From positions 1-53,242 of the forward strand of contig NZ_FOOG01000028.1 in NCBI RefSeq assembly GCF_900113125.1: 53,242 bases of DNA, written 5' to 3'. The position numbers were made by a program, and so were the translations under genes. Each line of letters begins with the position of its first letter. Position 1 is the stretch's first letter. This DNA is from Halobacillus alkaliphilus. Its GTDB lineage: Bacteria; Bacillota; Bacilli; Bacillales; Halobacillaceae. Below are positions 41,599 to 49,712 of the stretch, in pieces. Under the pieces are notes generated by a model. The model was not told where the DNA came from, ran no database searches, and saw only the letters and a program-made list of their open reading frames with translations.

Positions 41599-42210
41599 TT
41601 AACTGGAAATTCCACGTTTTAAAAGATTTAATTCCAATGTGAAATTCTTCATTGCTTCCTCTTTTGTTAAGCCCTTAGCAAAATGGCGGACTATATTATT
41701 GAACATCAACATACGTATGAGATGAATCGCATGGTAAAATTCCTCATCATTCTCGGTGTTAAATTGACTTTGATCCAAATGAACCTTGATATCATCTAAG
41801 TACTGCAAAAATTTATCTTCTGTTTCCCCGTTCGTAAATGTGTTTTGAATTTTATGATTCATGTTCAAAAACACATGTTTGAAAAAATTCCGGTTTTCTT
41901 CCTCCTCAAACTCTTCCATTACTACTTCAAACAACTTAGTTACAGCCTCATATATGTTGCCATCGGTTTCTTTCAAAAAAAGAATAAACGTCTCCTGCCG
42001 CTGTTTTGACTTCTCCTTTAGCAGGTAATAAAAGGCATCTTCCTTATCCTCGAAATATTGATAAAAGCTGCCTCTTGATATTCCGCACACTTTAATCATG
42101 TTGGAGATCGAAGCCTCATGTAAGGGAACTCTCGAAAACTCGATTCTGCATGCTTCCACGAGCGATTGCTTTTTATCTTCAGGTAAATTAAAAAATGTTT
42201 TCTTCGGCAT
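41599..42210 (-). CDS. TetR-family repressor of the drug exporter
   Basis: 203 aa. The N-terminal helix-turn-helix (about 25-50, SISNMIKVCGISRGSFYQYF) has the TetR signature. The C-terminal two thirds are a helical ligand-binding and dimer domain. AAAGGAGG precedes the ATG. It is first in an operon with the DHA2 exporter and should repress it and itself. Two palindromes sharing the half-site TGACA(C) flank the promoter, which fits autoregulation. Confidence 0.9.
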   Translation of the reverse strand: MPKKTFFNLPEDKKQSLVEACRIEFSRVPLHEASISNMIKVCGISRGSFYQYFEDKEDAFYYLLKEKSKQRQETFILFLKETDGNIYEAVTKLFEVVMEEFEEEENRNFFKHVFLNMNHKIQNTFTNGETEDKFLQYLDDIKVHLDQSQFNTENDEEFYHAIHLIRMLMFNNIVRHFAKGLTKEEAMKNFTLELNLLKRGISS

Positions 42211-42231
42211 ATTATGCTACCTCCTTTAATA

Positions 42232-42244
42232 TGACACTGTGTCA
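42232..42244. promoter_or_regulatory. TetR-type operator, downstream site
   Basis: TGACACTGTGTCA, a perfect palindrome between the promoter and the RBS of the tetR gene. Confidence 0.75.
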
Positions 42245-42262
42245 CATTAAGATACTTTTGCT

Positions 42263-42291
42263 ATCTTAAGCCAACTCCTGAGTAAAGTCAA
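42263..42291 (-). promoter_or_regulatory. Sigma-A promoter of the tetR-MFS operon
   Basis: Minus strand TTGACT (42291-42286), 17-nt spacer, TAAGAT (42268-42263), set between the two operator palindromes. Confidence 0.75.
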
Positions 42292-42292
42292 T

Positions 42293-42319
42293 AAAAAAGT
42301 GACACGATGTCACTTTTTT
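42293..42319. promoter_or_regulatory. TetR-type operator, upstream site
   Basis: AAAAAAGTGACA-CGA-TGTCACTTTTTT: 12-bp arms around 3 nt, next to the -35 box. It shares GTGACA/TGTCAC with the downstream site. It could also act as a hairpin for leftward or rightward transcripts. Confidence 0.75.
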
Positions 42320-42543
42320 ATAATCCCTAGTAGTCTTGGCTTGTCTCCTACCTTTACGGAAGAAGTATTCACTCGTTCTTGTGTCTATGAAGTCTCGTTG
42401 TTCATCTTATTTTCTCTATAAACGGATTCCGCATTTCAATAGGATTCTATTTTAAAGTTGGATGGATTTAAACATGTTCCAAACCCTATATGAATACGAT
42501 AGGTACAATAACAGATGTTTTATTTTAGAAAAGGAGGATTCAT

Positions 42544-43380
42544 ATGATCCAAGTATCCGGACGGCCTTTTCAACCAAATCATTACTGGAATGCGGACGAA
42601 CTTGAGAATGTCATCACCGAAGCTATGCAAGAGGCTCAGGACATATACTCTTTTTCTTCAGAAAGGGAACTTTCCTTTGTAATCAAATCCAGAAAAAACA
42701 TTATTCGAAGTGCACAGCAAATGGATGAGGGAGAAGCTGCTTTTGCCACCTTTAAGGGTTCCCGCTGTAACCCGGAATATTGGAACCTGACGGAAGCTGG
42801 CGGGTTTCTATTGAAGCCTCAAGTGCGCCCTTCAGATGCGATGTACGATATTTTTAAAAATAGTAATCTCTATAAATTTGAATGCGCAACTGCCTGTGTC
42901 ATCAACTTTTACCATGGTATCTTGCTGACGATAGGCAGTCTCTCATTTAACAATCTCTTTCCGAGACTCTATTTATATAGCTGGTACACCGATGAAGACC
43001 TCGGGCTGTATTCTTTTCACGCGAATCATTATGTTCCGGGAGATGTCGTCTATTTCAATAACCCGGATTTTGACCCCGATACCCCGTGGTTCAGAGGGAT
43101 TAATGCAATTGCGATGGGAAATGGTCGTTTTTTTGGACATGGGTTTAGTATCAGGACGGCGAATCAGATGATTGAAGCTCTGAACCGGAAAAGAAAGCCG
43201 GACAGTCAGCAATCAGCCTATCTGGCAAGCTTAATTACAAGACCTTCTTTCAATCAGCTAGCTAATTTATCAGGAGGCGGACGCGTTCATAAAATGGCCT
43301 CTTTGGTCGTCCACCATAACAAGAATTCAATCTCCTATATTAATTATCTATTTGAGCTGAGTTATCAGCTGAAGCATTGA
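42544..43380 (+). CDS. tgl: Spore-coat protein-glutamine gamma-glutamyltransferase Tgl
   Basis: Transglutaminase that cross-links coat proteins in the spore through gamma-glutamyl-lysine bonds. The 278-aa protein follows B. subtilis Tgl (245 aa) along its length: N-terminal IQVSGRPF, ATFKGSRCNPEYWNLTEAGG, the active-site KFECATACVINFY with Cys114, and YFNNPDFDP. The C-terminus is about 30 residues longer. By my memory-based alignment, the residue equal to catalytic Glu187 of B. subtilis (WRGEN) is Ile here (FRGIN); the Glu before the Cys is kept. AAAGGAGG precedes the ATG. A YjcZ-like small gene follows, fitting a sporulation context. Confidence 0.92.
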   Translation: MIQVSGRPFQPNHYWNADELENVITEAMQEAQDIYSFSSERELSFVIKSRKNIIRSAQQMDEGEAAFATFKGSRCNPEYWNLTEAGGFLLKPQVRPSDAMYDIFKNSNLYKFECATACVINFYHGILLTIGSLSFNNLFPRLYLYSWYTDEDLGLYSFHANHYVPGDVVYFNNPDFDPDTPWFRGINAIAMGNGRFFGHGFSIRTANQMIEALNRKRKPDSQQSAYLASLITRPSFNQLANLSGGGRVHKMASLVVHHNKNSISYINYLFELSYQLKH

Positions 43381-43495
43381 AAACGAGTGAGGTGTGGTCG
43401 TGATACCTACCCATTTTTCAGGTAGACGGGCTCAACTTTGGGTTAGGCGAGTACTATATAGTGACGAACACACAACAAAGAAAGGAAGTTTTCAA

Positions 43496-43726
43496 ATGCA
43501 TAACTTAAATTCTCCTTATGCCATGGCTGCTAATATGAATGCGCCTTATATGGGGGCAAACGTAAATGCACCTTATATGGATGCAAATGTAAATGCACCC
43601 TACATGATGGCCCCGCAGATGACCTGTCCTCCCGTACACCACTGCCCTCCGCAGAAAGACAACTTTATATTAATTATCGTGTTGTTTATATTATTAATCA
43701 TTGTCGGCTGCAGCATTAGTTGGTAA
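43496..43726 (+). CDS. YjcZ-like sporulation-type small protein with NAPYM repeats, 76 aa
   Basis: The C-terminal hydrophobic stretch NFILIIVLFILLIIVGCSI is the YjcZ-family signature of small single-helix proteins often found in spores. Before it lies a low-complexity region with NAPYMGA, NAPYMDA and NAPYMMA repeats and a Cys/Pro/His patch (CPPVHHCPP). AAAGGAAG lies about 7 nt before the ATG at 43496; the frame is open further upstream but without a site. It follows tgl by 115 bp on the same strand, so joint late-sporulation expression is plausible but not shown. Confidence 0.75.
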   Translation: MHNLNSPYAMAANMNAPYMGANVNAPYMDANVNAPYMMAPQMTCPPVHHCPPQKDNFILIIVLFILLIIVGCSISW

Positions 43727-43837
43727 TCATCTATTGTTCTTCCGACAGAAATAAGTACCCCTTTAAAGATCCAGATCGTGATAAAGCTGCAAACCGATCA
43801 GGTAAATAGAATTTTTAATACAAAATAGAATAAAACA

Positions 43838-43876
43838 AAAGAAACCAGCACCCTTCTTCTAGCGGTGCTGGTTTAT
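43838..43876 (+). terminator. Terminator after the YjcZ-like gene
   Basis: AAACCAGCAC pairs with GTGCTGGTTT with a 12-nt loop. Confidence 0.75.
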
Positions 43877-43879
43877 AAT

Positions 43880-44250
43880 TAGGGAAACATGATAAGAGAA
43901 ACGTTCACATTCGATTTGACTTTGTTTACATAGAATAGGAACATCTGTATCGTCATTCTGTTCCCTTGGCCTAAGGATGCTTACACTCTTTTCAGGCTTC
44001 CTTTGCTAAAGCAATGGAAAAAACCACTATTAATCCTACACCTGGCCGTTTTCACTATGAAATCTGAAAGACTATCCTGGCACCTGATAAGTATGTAAGT
44101 TTTTTGTTCATCTTCCTCCCCCCCTCTTATTCTTGTATTTCTATGTATGCTTTTCTAAGACTTTTTCCGCCTGCTCAGCACCCGTCCTCATAAAGATAAT
44201 TTTTAGTTGATCTTACTGCATAAGAGTGGATAGAATTTTCCATAATTACG
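43880..44250. other. Intergenic gap without a gene
   Basis: No frame with a ribosome binding site, no repeat seen elsewhere in the window and no clear hairpin. It leads into the promoter of the YdcZ-Crp operon. Confidence 0.5.
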
Positions 44251-44253
44251 CTC

Positions 44254-44282
44254 TTGTATAGGAGTAGTCAAACAAATACTAT
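44254..44282 (+). promoter_or_regulatory. Promoter of the YdcZ-Crp-YdcZ operon
   Basis: TTGTAT (44254-44259), 17-nt spacer, TACTAT (44277-44282). Confidence 0.6.
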
Positions 44283-44298
44283 TAAAAAATAGCACGTT

Positions 44299-44312
44299 AG
44301 GACATATGTCCT
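44299..44312. promoter_or_regulatory. Palindromic site in the 5' region of the YdcZ operon
   Basis: AGGACATATGTCCT, a perfect 14-bp palindrome about 10 bp after the expected transcription start. It is a candidate operator for the Crp-like regulator encoded in the operon. Confidence 0.55.
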
Positions 44313-44364
44313 TTCGAAACCTTTCCACATCCTCTTTAATAGATGCAGAAGAGGAGGATGAACA

Positions 44365-44790
44365 ATGAAAGGTGCATTATTTGCCCTGCTTGGAGGTCTT
44401 TGCATTACGATGCAGGGAATCTTTAACGCAAGAGTGAGTGAAGCAATTGGCGGATGGCATACGACTTCAATGGTTCATGTCATTGCCTTCACGATTGCCA
44501 TTATTATTTATTTAAATGTACGAGATGGAAAAGGAAAAAGCTTCAGACAGGTGCCCTGGCTTTATTTAGTGGGGGGATCGTTTGGGGTGATTGTTGTTTT
44601 TTCAGAATTAACAGCGATTCACAGAATCGGTCCTGCGCCTGCTATTGCTTTATTACTCGTCTCACAAATCGGAACGGCCTTTATTATTGAGTCGCAAGGA
44701 TGGTTCGGCGAAAGAAAAATCCCGATCACACGCAGGCAGAGTATTGGACTGACTATGATGCTCCTCGGTGTCATCCTTTTTCAATTGTAA
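44365..44790 (+). CDS. YdcZ-family (DUF606) half-size DMT transporter, subunit 1
   Basis: 141-aa protein with five hydrophobic segments, half the size of a normal EamA permease. The conserved start GGLCITMQGIFNARVSEAIG and the later AIALLLVSQIGTAFIIESQG are the YdcZ/DUF606 motifs. Half-size DMT proteins work as pairs. Here the second copy at 45517 shares QxIFNARVSE and probably forms the partner. GAGGAGGATG precedes the ATG. The substrate is unknown. Confidence 0.88.
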   Translation: MKGALFALLGGLCITMQGIFNARVSEAIGGWHTTSMVHVIAFTIAIIIYLNVRDGKGKSFRQVPWLYLVGGSFGVIVVFSELTAIHRIGPAPAIALLLVSQIGTAFIIESQGWFGERKIPITRRQSIGLTMMLLGVILFQL

Positions 44791-44808
44791 AAAGAAGGAG
44801 AGCTTAAC

Positions 44809-45504
44809 GTGAATGAAAAACAGCATACAACACTAGACTCCTACATCCACCAGTACCAGCTGGAAGATTTGTTTCCTGCTTCCTTCAGGCAGCATATGAA
44901 GGTCTCCCCCTTTGAAAAGGGCGAAACTTTATTTACTGCCGGGGATCAGCTTGAAGAACTATATTTTCTCGTCGAAGGAAAAATTAAAATCTTCACGCTG
45001 ACGCCGGAAGGAAAATCACTGATAAACCGCTTTAAACGACCGCTCGCTCTAATTGGAGATGTGGAATATGTTAAAGGCAGCCCGGTCCTCAATTCGGTGG
45101 AAGCCGTTACCGAAGGCGTGATGATTTCCGCCCCCTTTTCGCATTTATCTGATCTTGAAAAGGAGCACCCAAGCTTTATCCGGTTTCTGCTGGATACCGT
45201 GGCTCATAAGTTTTATACCGAATCCCATACGACAAGTATGCACATGCTTTACCCTGTAGAAGTGCGGCTGGCGAGCTATTTATTATCCATTTCTTCGGTC
45301 GGAGAAGGAACGGTTTTTCATCAGGAAATGCGAACCTCCAATTTAATCGAGCTCGCCGAATGGATCGGCACCAGCTACCGTCACTTGAACCGGGTTCTGA
45401 AGAAAATGGCTGCTGATCATGTCGTGGAGAGAACAAATGGATCGGTTACGATTAAAGATCTAGAAAAGCTTCGAACCCTTGCGAAAGGAAATATTTATGA
45501 ATAA
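44809..45504 (+). CDS. Crp/Fnr-family regulator (YeiL-like)
   Basis: 231 aa: cyclic-nucleotide-binding-like beta barrel (about 20-135, FEKGETLFTAGDQLEELYFL, VEGKIKIFTLTPEGK) and a C-terminal winged helix (about 150-222, SNLIELAEWIGTSYRHLNRV). The start is GTG after AAGGAGAG. It is placed between two YdcZ genes with gaps of 18 and 12 bp, so it is co-expressed with them and probably controls them. No Cys cluster for an iron-sulphur centre is present, so it is not an Fnr oxygen sensor. Confidence 0.87.
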   Translation: MNEKQHTTLDSYIHQYQLEDLFPASFRQHMKVSPFEKGETLFTAGDQLEELYFLVEGKIKIFTLTPEGKSLINRFKRPLALIGDVEYVKGSPVLNSVEAVTEGVMISAPFSHLSDLEKEHPSFIRFLLDTVAHKFYTESHTTSMHMLYPVEVRLASYLLSISSVGEGTVFHQEMRTSNLIELAEWIGTSYRHLNRVLKKMAADHVVERTNGSVTIKDLEKLRTLAKGNIYE

Positions 45505-45516
45505 GGAGGTGCTCTC

Positions 45517-45957
45517 ATGGTCGGTGCGTCACTCGCCATCATTTCAGGAGTTTTAATCAGTCTGCAGAATATATTTAATGCGAGAGTCAGTGAAAAAACA
45601 GGTCCCTGGGCTACCACTACACTTGTGCTCGGATTAGGGCTCGTCTGCTCCTTGCCTGTCTTTTACTCGGTCGAGCAAAAAAGTCTGTTTGCGTTTGGAG
45701 AGGTTAATCCCATTTTTTTATTTGGGGGTGTATTTGGTGTCGGAATCGTTTTCTTCTTAATGAGGGGCGTTTCATTGATCGGACCGGCCTATGCCATATC
45801 GATTGCGTTGATCTCACAGATCATCCTTGCTTTTACAATCAATACAGCGGGCTGGTTTGGATTCGAATCATCTTCCATCTCCTGGCAGAAACTGATCGGC
45901 ATTACACTTTTAATCAGCGGGGTTCTCGTTTATAAATTAGAAAAGCGGCCCGAATAA
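45517..45957 (+). CDS. YdcZ-family half-size DMT transporter, subunit 2
   Basis: 146-aa, five hydrophobic segments. It shares with the first copy the ISLQNIFNARVSEKTG and IGPAYAISIALISQIILAF patterns but is clearly diverged, as expected for the two halves of a heterodimer inserted in opposite orientation. AAGGAGGTG lies 6 nt before the ATG. It ends the operon. Confidence 0.88.
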   Translation: MVGASLAIISGVLISLQNIFNARVSEKTGPWATTTLVLGLGLVCSLPVFYSVEQKSLFAFGEVNPIFLFGGVFGVGIVFFLMRGVSLIGPAYAISIALISQIILAFTINTAGWFGFESSSISWQKLIGITLLISGVLVYKLEKRPE

Positions 45958-45986
45958 GGGTATCTTATGAACAGTCTGGACGCATT

Positions 45987-46027
45987 AAAAAAAGCTGAAG
46001 ATGATTAGGATCACCTTCAGCTTTTTT
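45987..46027. terminator. Bidirectional terminator
   Basis: AAAAAAGCTGAAG and CTTCAGCTTTTTT pair around a 14-nt loop, between the YdcZ operon and the convergent lipoprotein gene. Confidence 0.9.
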
Positions 46028-46032
46028 AACGG

Positions 46033-46662
46033 CTACTTCTCTTTATTCAGTTCCATTTTAAAGACAATGGCGTAGTCCTCGTTCTTAACGGATGGGGGCA
46101 ATGTCTTCAAATCTTCATTTCCCCGTGAAGATAATTCACCCTGGCTCGATCCCATTAAATAAGCCCAGTAGACGGTTTCTCCCTTAGAGATCGTGACCTG
46201 TTCTTCTGGATATTCAAAAAGAAATGCCCTCAAATCTGCGGGCTGCTGCGCTTGCCCCGCCACATATCCGTCTGGTCCTCCGATCGTTAAATCATTCATC
46301 TCCTCCCCCATTCGAAGTTGAAAAGAATGAAGAGCCTTTTTATATTTATTATTCTCCTCAGCAGTAGACTGGGTGGTGATTTCATTGATCAGCTCCCCGT
46401 TTTCGTAGACATCAATCGAACTGATCAGGGCCTCCCCCTCTGTTACCTTTCCATCTACCGTGAAAAAGGTTTGATAATCGACACCGATTTGATTAACAAG
46501 CGTTTTCTCACGTTTGGAAAGCTTCGCCGGCTTCACCACCAGAGAAGATGAAGAAGCATTTTCGCCACCGTTCTCTTCCTGTGCCTGCCCCGTTTCGCTG
46601 CCTTTATTTGTACACCCGGCTAGCACAAGCGCCACTCCAATTAGAATCATAAATCGCTTCAT
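46033..46662 (-). CDS. Putative lipoprotein, 209 aa
   Basis: The start at 46662 gives a clean lipoprotein signal, MKRFMILIGVALVLAGC, with Cys17 to be lipidated; the frame also allows an ATG five codons earlier. A low-complexity linker (ETGQAQEENGGENASSSS) leads to a soluble domain of about 160 residues that I do not recognise, with VDYQTFFTVDGKVTEGEAL near its start and ETVYWAYLMGSSQGELSS near its end. It should sit on the outer face of the membrane. Single gene. Confidence 0.75.
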   Translation of the reverse strand: MKRFMILIGVALVLAGCTNKGSETGQAQEENGGENASSSSLVVKPAKLSKREKTLVNQIGVDYQTFFTVDGKVTEGEALISSIDVYENGELINEITTQSTAEENNKYKKALHSFQLRMGEEMNDLTIGGPDGYVAGQAQQPADLRAFLFEYPEEQVTISKGETVYWAYLMGSSQGELSSRGNEDLKTLPPSVKNEDYAIVFKMELNKEK

Positions 46663-47018
46663 TTCTTTAGCCCCCATTCTCGTTTATACCATAATCGATG
46701 AAAAATAGATCATTGTTTAAGCTCGTCTTCTCTACATACGCTTACGATTCTATTTACCGATACGTTTCAAGACAGCGCGTACCCTAAATATATGTCCGTT
46801 TCAAAGATTCAAGATTTATTCTGTGAAATATTGGGTATATTCTTTTCGTTGCTAGATTTTTGCTAGTTCGAACCTTACCTTTTATGAGAAGTTCTTCACT
46901 AATATTTTACAAACGGGAAGTTTGACGTCCATACAGCTTCTTTGTAAAATGGCTTCATAAACATTTTTTGCTCGTGTGCAACTTTTATAAAAAAATACAA
47001 CATTGGAGGTGAATTAAT
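46663..47018. other. Divergent intergenic region
   Basis: Control region for the lipoprotein gene (minus) and the ZIP gene (plus). The only clear signal is the TTGGAGGTGA ribosome binding site before the ZIP start. I see no confident promoter or palindrome. Confidence 0.4.
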
Positions 47019-47828
47019 ATGTTAGAAGCCTTTAAAGAACTCCACCCCACTATGCAAGCTTTTATTGGGACATTATTTACATGGGGGATGACAGCTCTAG
47101 GAGCTTCTCTCGTCTTTTTCATCAAGGGGACGAACCAGAAATTCCTAGATAGCATGCTTGCATTTGCCGGTGGGGTTATGATCGCAGCCAGTTATTGGTC
47201 TCTGCTTGCCCCCGCGATTGAAATGTCATCTAAAAGTCCAGGCCCGGCTTGGATTCCAGCAGCCGTCGGCTTCTTATTAGGGGGAGTGCTGCTGATGTTT
47301 GTCGATCGCATGCTTCCAGCGATTAACACCGATCGTTACATGCACGATATTAAAGATACTAAGGCTAAAAATCGTACAGCTCTGCTCTTCTTTTCCATGA
47401 CCCTTCACAATATTCCTGAAGGTCTGGCTGTCGGCGTTGCCTTTGGAGCTCTTGCTTCCAACATGACAGAATCAACGCTTGCGGGGGCTTTGGCACTGGC
47501 GCTTGGTATCGGCATTCAGAATTTCCCAGAAGGTACGGCTGTTTCCATGCCTCTTCATCGCGACGGGATGGGGAAAAAGAAAAGCTTTATGTTCGGTCAA
47601 TTCTCAGGAATGGTTGAACCCATTGCAGCCGTCATCGGTGCATCGGCCGTTATTGTCATTGAGCCCATTCTTCCGTACGCACTCAGCTTCGCCGCTGGTG
47701 CTATGATCTTCGTGGTGGCGAAGGAGATCATTCCTGGTTCCCATGAAAAGGGCAATGTCAATCTCGCATCCATGAGCCTTATGCTCGGTTTCACTGTCAT
47801 GATGACGCTCGATGTCGCGCTTGGCTAA
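47019..47828 (+). CDS. ZIP-family metal transporter (ZupT type)
   Basis: 269-aa membrane protein with about eight helices for uptake of zinc or other divalent metals. Helix 4 has the metal-binding MTLHNIPEGLAVGVAFG and helix 5 has GIGIQNFPEGTAVSMPL, the two ZIP signatures. The His-rich loop of many ZIPs is reduced to RYMHDIKDTKAKN. GGAGGTGA lies 6 nt before the ATG. Single gene with a strong terminator. ZupT-like bacillar members may also move Fe, Mn or Co. Confidence 0.92.
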   Translation: MLEAFKELHPTMQAFIGTLFTWGMTALGASLVFFIKGTNQKFLDSMLAFAGGVMIAASYWSLLAPAIEMSSKSPGPAWIPAAVGFLLGGVLLMFVDRMLPAINTDRYMHDIKDTKAKNRTALLFFSMTLHNIPEGLAVGVAFGALASNMTESTLAGALALALGIGIQNFPEGTAVSMPLHRDGMGKKKSFMFGQFSGMVEPIAAVIGASAVIVIEPILPYALSFAAGAMIFVVAKEIIPGSHEKGNVNLASMSLMLGFTVMMTLDVALG

Positions 47829-47841
47829 ATGAATACGAATC

Positions 47842-47877
47842 AAAACTGTCCAGAGTGATTATACTCTGGACAGTTTT
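47842..47877 (+). terminator. Terminator of the ZIP gene
   Basis: AAAACTGTCCAGAG and CTCTGGACAGTTTT form a 14-bp stem with an 8-nt loop. Confidence 0.9.
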
Positions 47878-47911
47878 GTATGTGTGTAATCTCCATCTTA
47901 ATGTTATAAAA

Positions 47912-48660
47912 AAGCTCCCGATACTGGAAGACGCAGTTTCGAGATATTGGTTGATGAGGAAGGTCCTCCAGGGGACGATTTCGCTTTCCGGCCCTACATG
48001 ACGCAGGGTCGTTCGACGTTGCCACATGACGGGGAGTTCTTAGTCGAACCTCTTCTGAGTTGAGCTTCCTCAGGCTTTGCATCCCTGCGGCATCTCACCG
48101 ATCATGTTCAGCCCATTCTTACACTTTTTTAGTCTTACTCGAAAATCAGAACATAAACGACAAGGAGAGCTGTCCAGCTCCAGCACCTAGCGTCTAGTGA
48201 GACTTCCCTCACTTCTGTACGATCAGGCAACATCGAATCGCTACGCTCTTCGTGTTTTCTTTATCTCCGCCAGCTCCAGGCTAGTTTCGGTGCCTAGCCT
48301 CTCGAGGTCTTAAGTCCAACCATGATATGGTGGAGACTTCTTTAAGAACGAGCTTGTCCACCTGGATGAACCTGCTATAAATGCATTTAAGTCGGACCAA
48401 GCACCCCTCTATCGCCTATAGAAGGGTCCGTTCACTCTTCAATCATAGGGTGGCGAAGGAAACAAGGAGACTCCCGCGGGAGAAGGAGCTAGGCGAGACC
48501 CCACAGGGAGTGACAGCGACCGAGGAGGCTTGCCAGTTCCCCCGCAGGAAAGCGAGTTGTTTCCGTAGCCAGCTCCGCTCTATATTAGTAACGGATCAAA
48601 GATATCTCAAAGCTAAATCTTACACTCTCCATCCGGATTGTTTAATAAGTTTTTTAGGGA
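47912..48660 (-). repeat. Composite interspersed repeat, copy 4
   Basis: Reverse orientation to copies 2 and 3. Second module at 47912-48115 (GGGTCGTTCGACG, TCTTAGTCGAACCTCTTCTG), linker, hairpin module at 48400-48590 (GGCGAAGGAAACAAGG ... TTGTTTCCGTAGCC). The terminal sequence AAAGCTCCCGATACTGG-AAGACGCAG at 47911 onward matches the inverted end of copy 1. Another repeat is inserted in the linker at about 48165-48318. Confidence 0.85.
48165..48318. repeat. Second-type interspersed repeat inside copy 4
   Basis: GCTGTCCAGCTCCAGCACC at the left and CGCCAGCTCCAGGCTAG, then GGTGCCTAGCCTCTCGAG, at the right. The CAGCTCCAGCGCCTAGCC-type block is familiar to me from many Bacillaceae intergenic regions. 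It is absent from copies 2 and 3 at the same place, so it is probably a separate insertion. Confidence 0.55.
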
Positions 48661-48712
48661 CACAAACTACAGCGTTTACTGATTAACTGGGTTAGCTTGA
48701 GATAGCTCATCT

Positions 48713-49108
48713 CTATTCAGCATTTTCATCTGGCTGATGAAGACCAAATATATTTCCCTCGCTATCCAGGAAATATCCTTGCCAGGCCATTCCCGGCAAG
48801 GCATATTTAGGCATCGCGACCTGGCCACCGTGATTTAAAATCTTAGATTCAACAGCATCGAAATCTTCCACACCCATGGTACAGGCAAAACCATTCAGAG
48901 CCTGATTTAATACAGGAGGAGCGCTTTGACGCTGCATTAAAGCTCCATTGATTCCAAGATCATTGTCATCGCCGGTCACAGCTCCGAAATAAGGCATCCC
49001 GGCATACTCGCTCCAATCTTCAAATGTCCATCCAAATACTCCACTATAGAAACTCTTGGCTCGTTCCATATCATCTACATGAATTTCGAAATGAATGATT
49101 CTCCCCAT
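48713..49108 (-). CDS. VOC-family (glyoxalase-like) protein
   Basis: 131-aa protein with two beta-alpha-beta-beta-beta units of the vicinal oxygen chelate fold. It opens IIHFEIHVDDMERAKSFYSG, a typical VOC start with a possible metal-binding His, and ends GNIFGLHQPDEN. The middle TMGVEDFDAVESKILNHGGQ is the second unit. It is close to the bacterial glyoxalase/bleomycin-resistance-like group without a known substrate. Single gene next to the composite repeat. Confidence 0.85.
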   Translation of the reverse strand: MGRIIHFEIHVDDMERAKSFYSGVFGWTFEDWSEYAGMPYFGAVTGDDNDLGINGALMQRQSAPPVLNQALNGFACTMGVEDFDAVESKILNHGGQVAMPKYALPGMAWQGYFLDSEGNIFGLHQPDENAE

Positions 49109-49712
49109 TAGGTCCTCCTGAAATACATTATTTTTTGTAATATGCTTCTAATCTTCATTATGTATATTCTAGCTTTAGTTTTATACTCCTGCTTTGTACA
49201 TAGAGTATTCTGAAAAGTCTCCGTTTCTTCAAGCTATGATCTCTTCTCAAACTCAGCTATTCTATTAGACAAGCTAGCTAAACATTATCCCCTTTCAAAC
49301 CGATTAAATAGATATATTTAGAAGAATCTTGAGATACCGATTTATATACTTTCATGAGAGATCTATTTATCATTTCATCTTTTAATAAACCATCCAATTT
49401 AAGCTCCTGTGCTTTTTCAAGAACAAGCACTCACGACTCCTCCGGTAACTATACCAATCTTCCGCCCTCCAATTATAAAAAGTGTTATAGAGGCCATCTA
49501 AAACTAAATTTCCCGTGTATTATGATCATGACTTATCAGGGTTACTCATTCTTTAAGAGGCGTTCGAAATGGACAAGAAGCTATGGTATTTAGTTAAAAG
49601 AGGATATATATTGAAGGTAATGCACCTTTTAGCAGCTGGACTATGGCTTTTGAAAAGGCCTTTTATTTGATTATCCGACGAAATTTTAATGCATGAAGAG
49701 AGGGCTTATAGA
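49109..49712. other. Intergenic gap without a convincing gene
   Basis: An open frame at 49354-49593 has no ribosome binding site, unusual composition and no recognisable motif. No repeat or clear promoter seen. Confidence 0.5.

Noticed and set aside
49354-49593. Possible 79-aa gene
   Set aside because: No ribosome binding site, odd composition and no recognisable motif.
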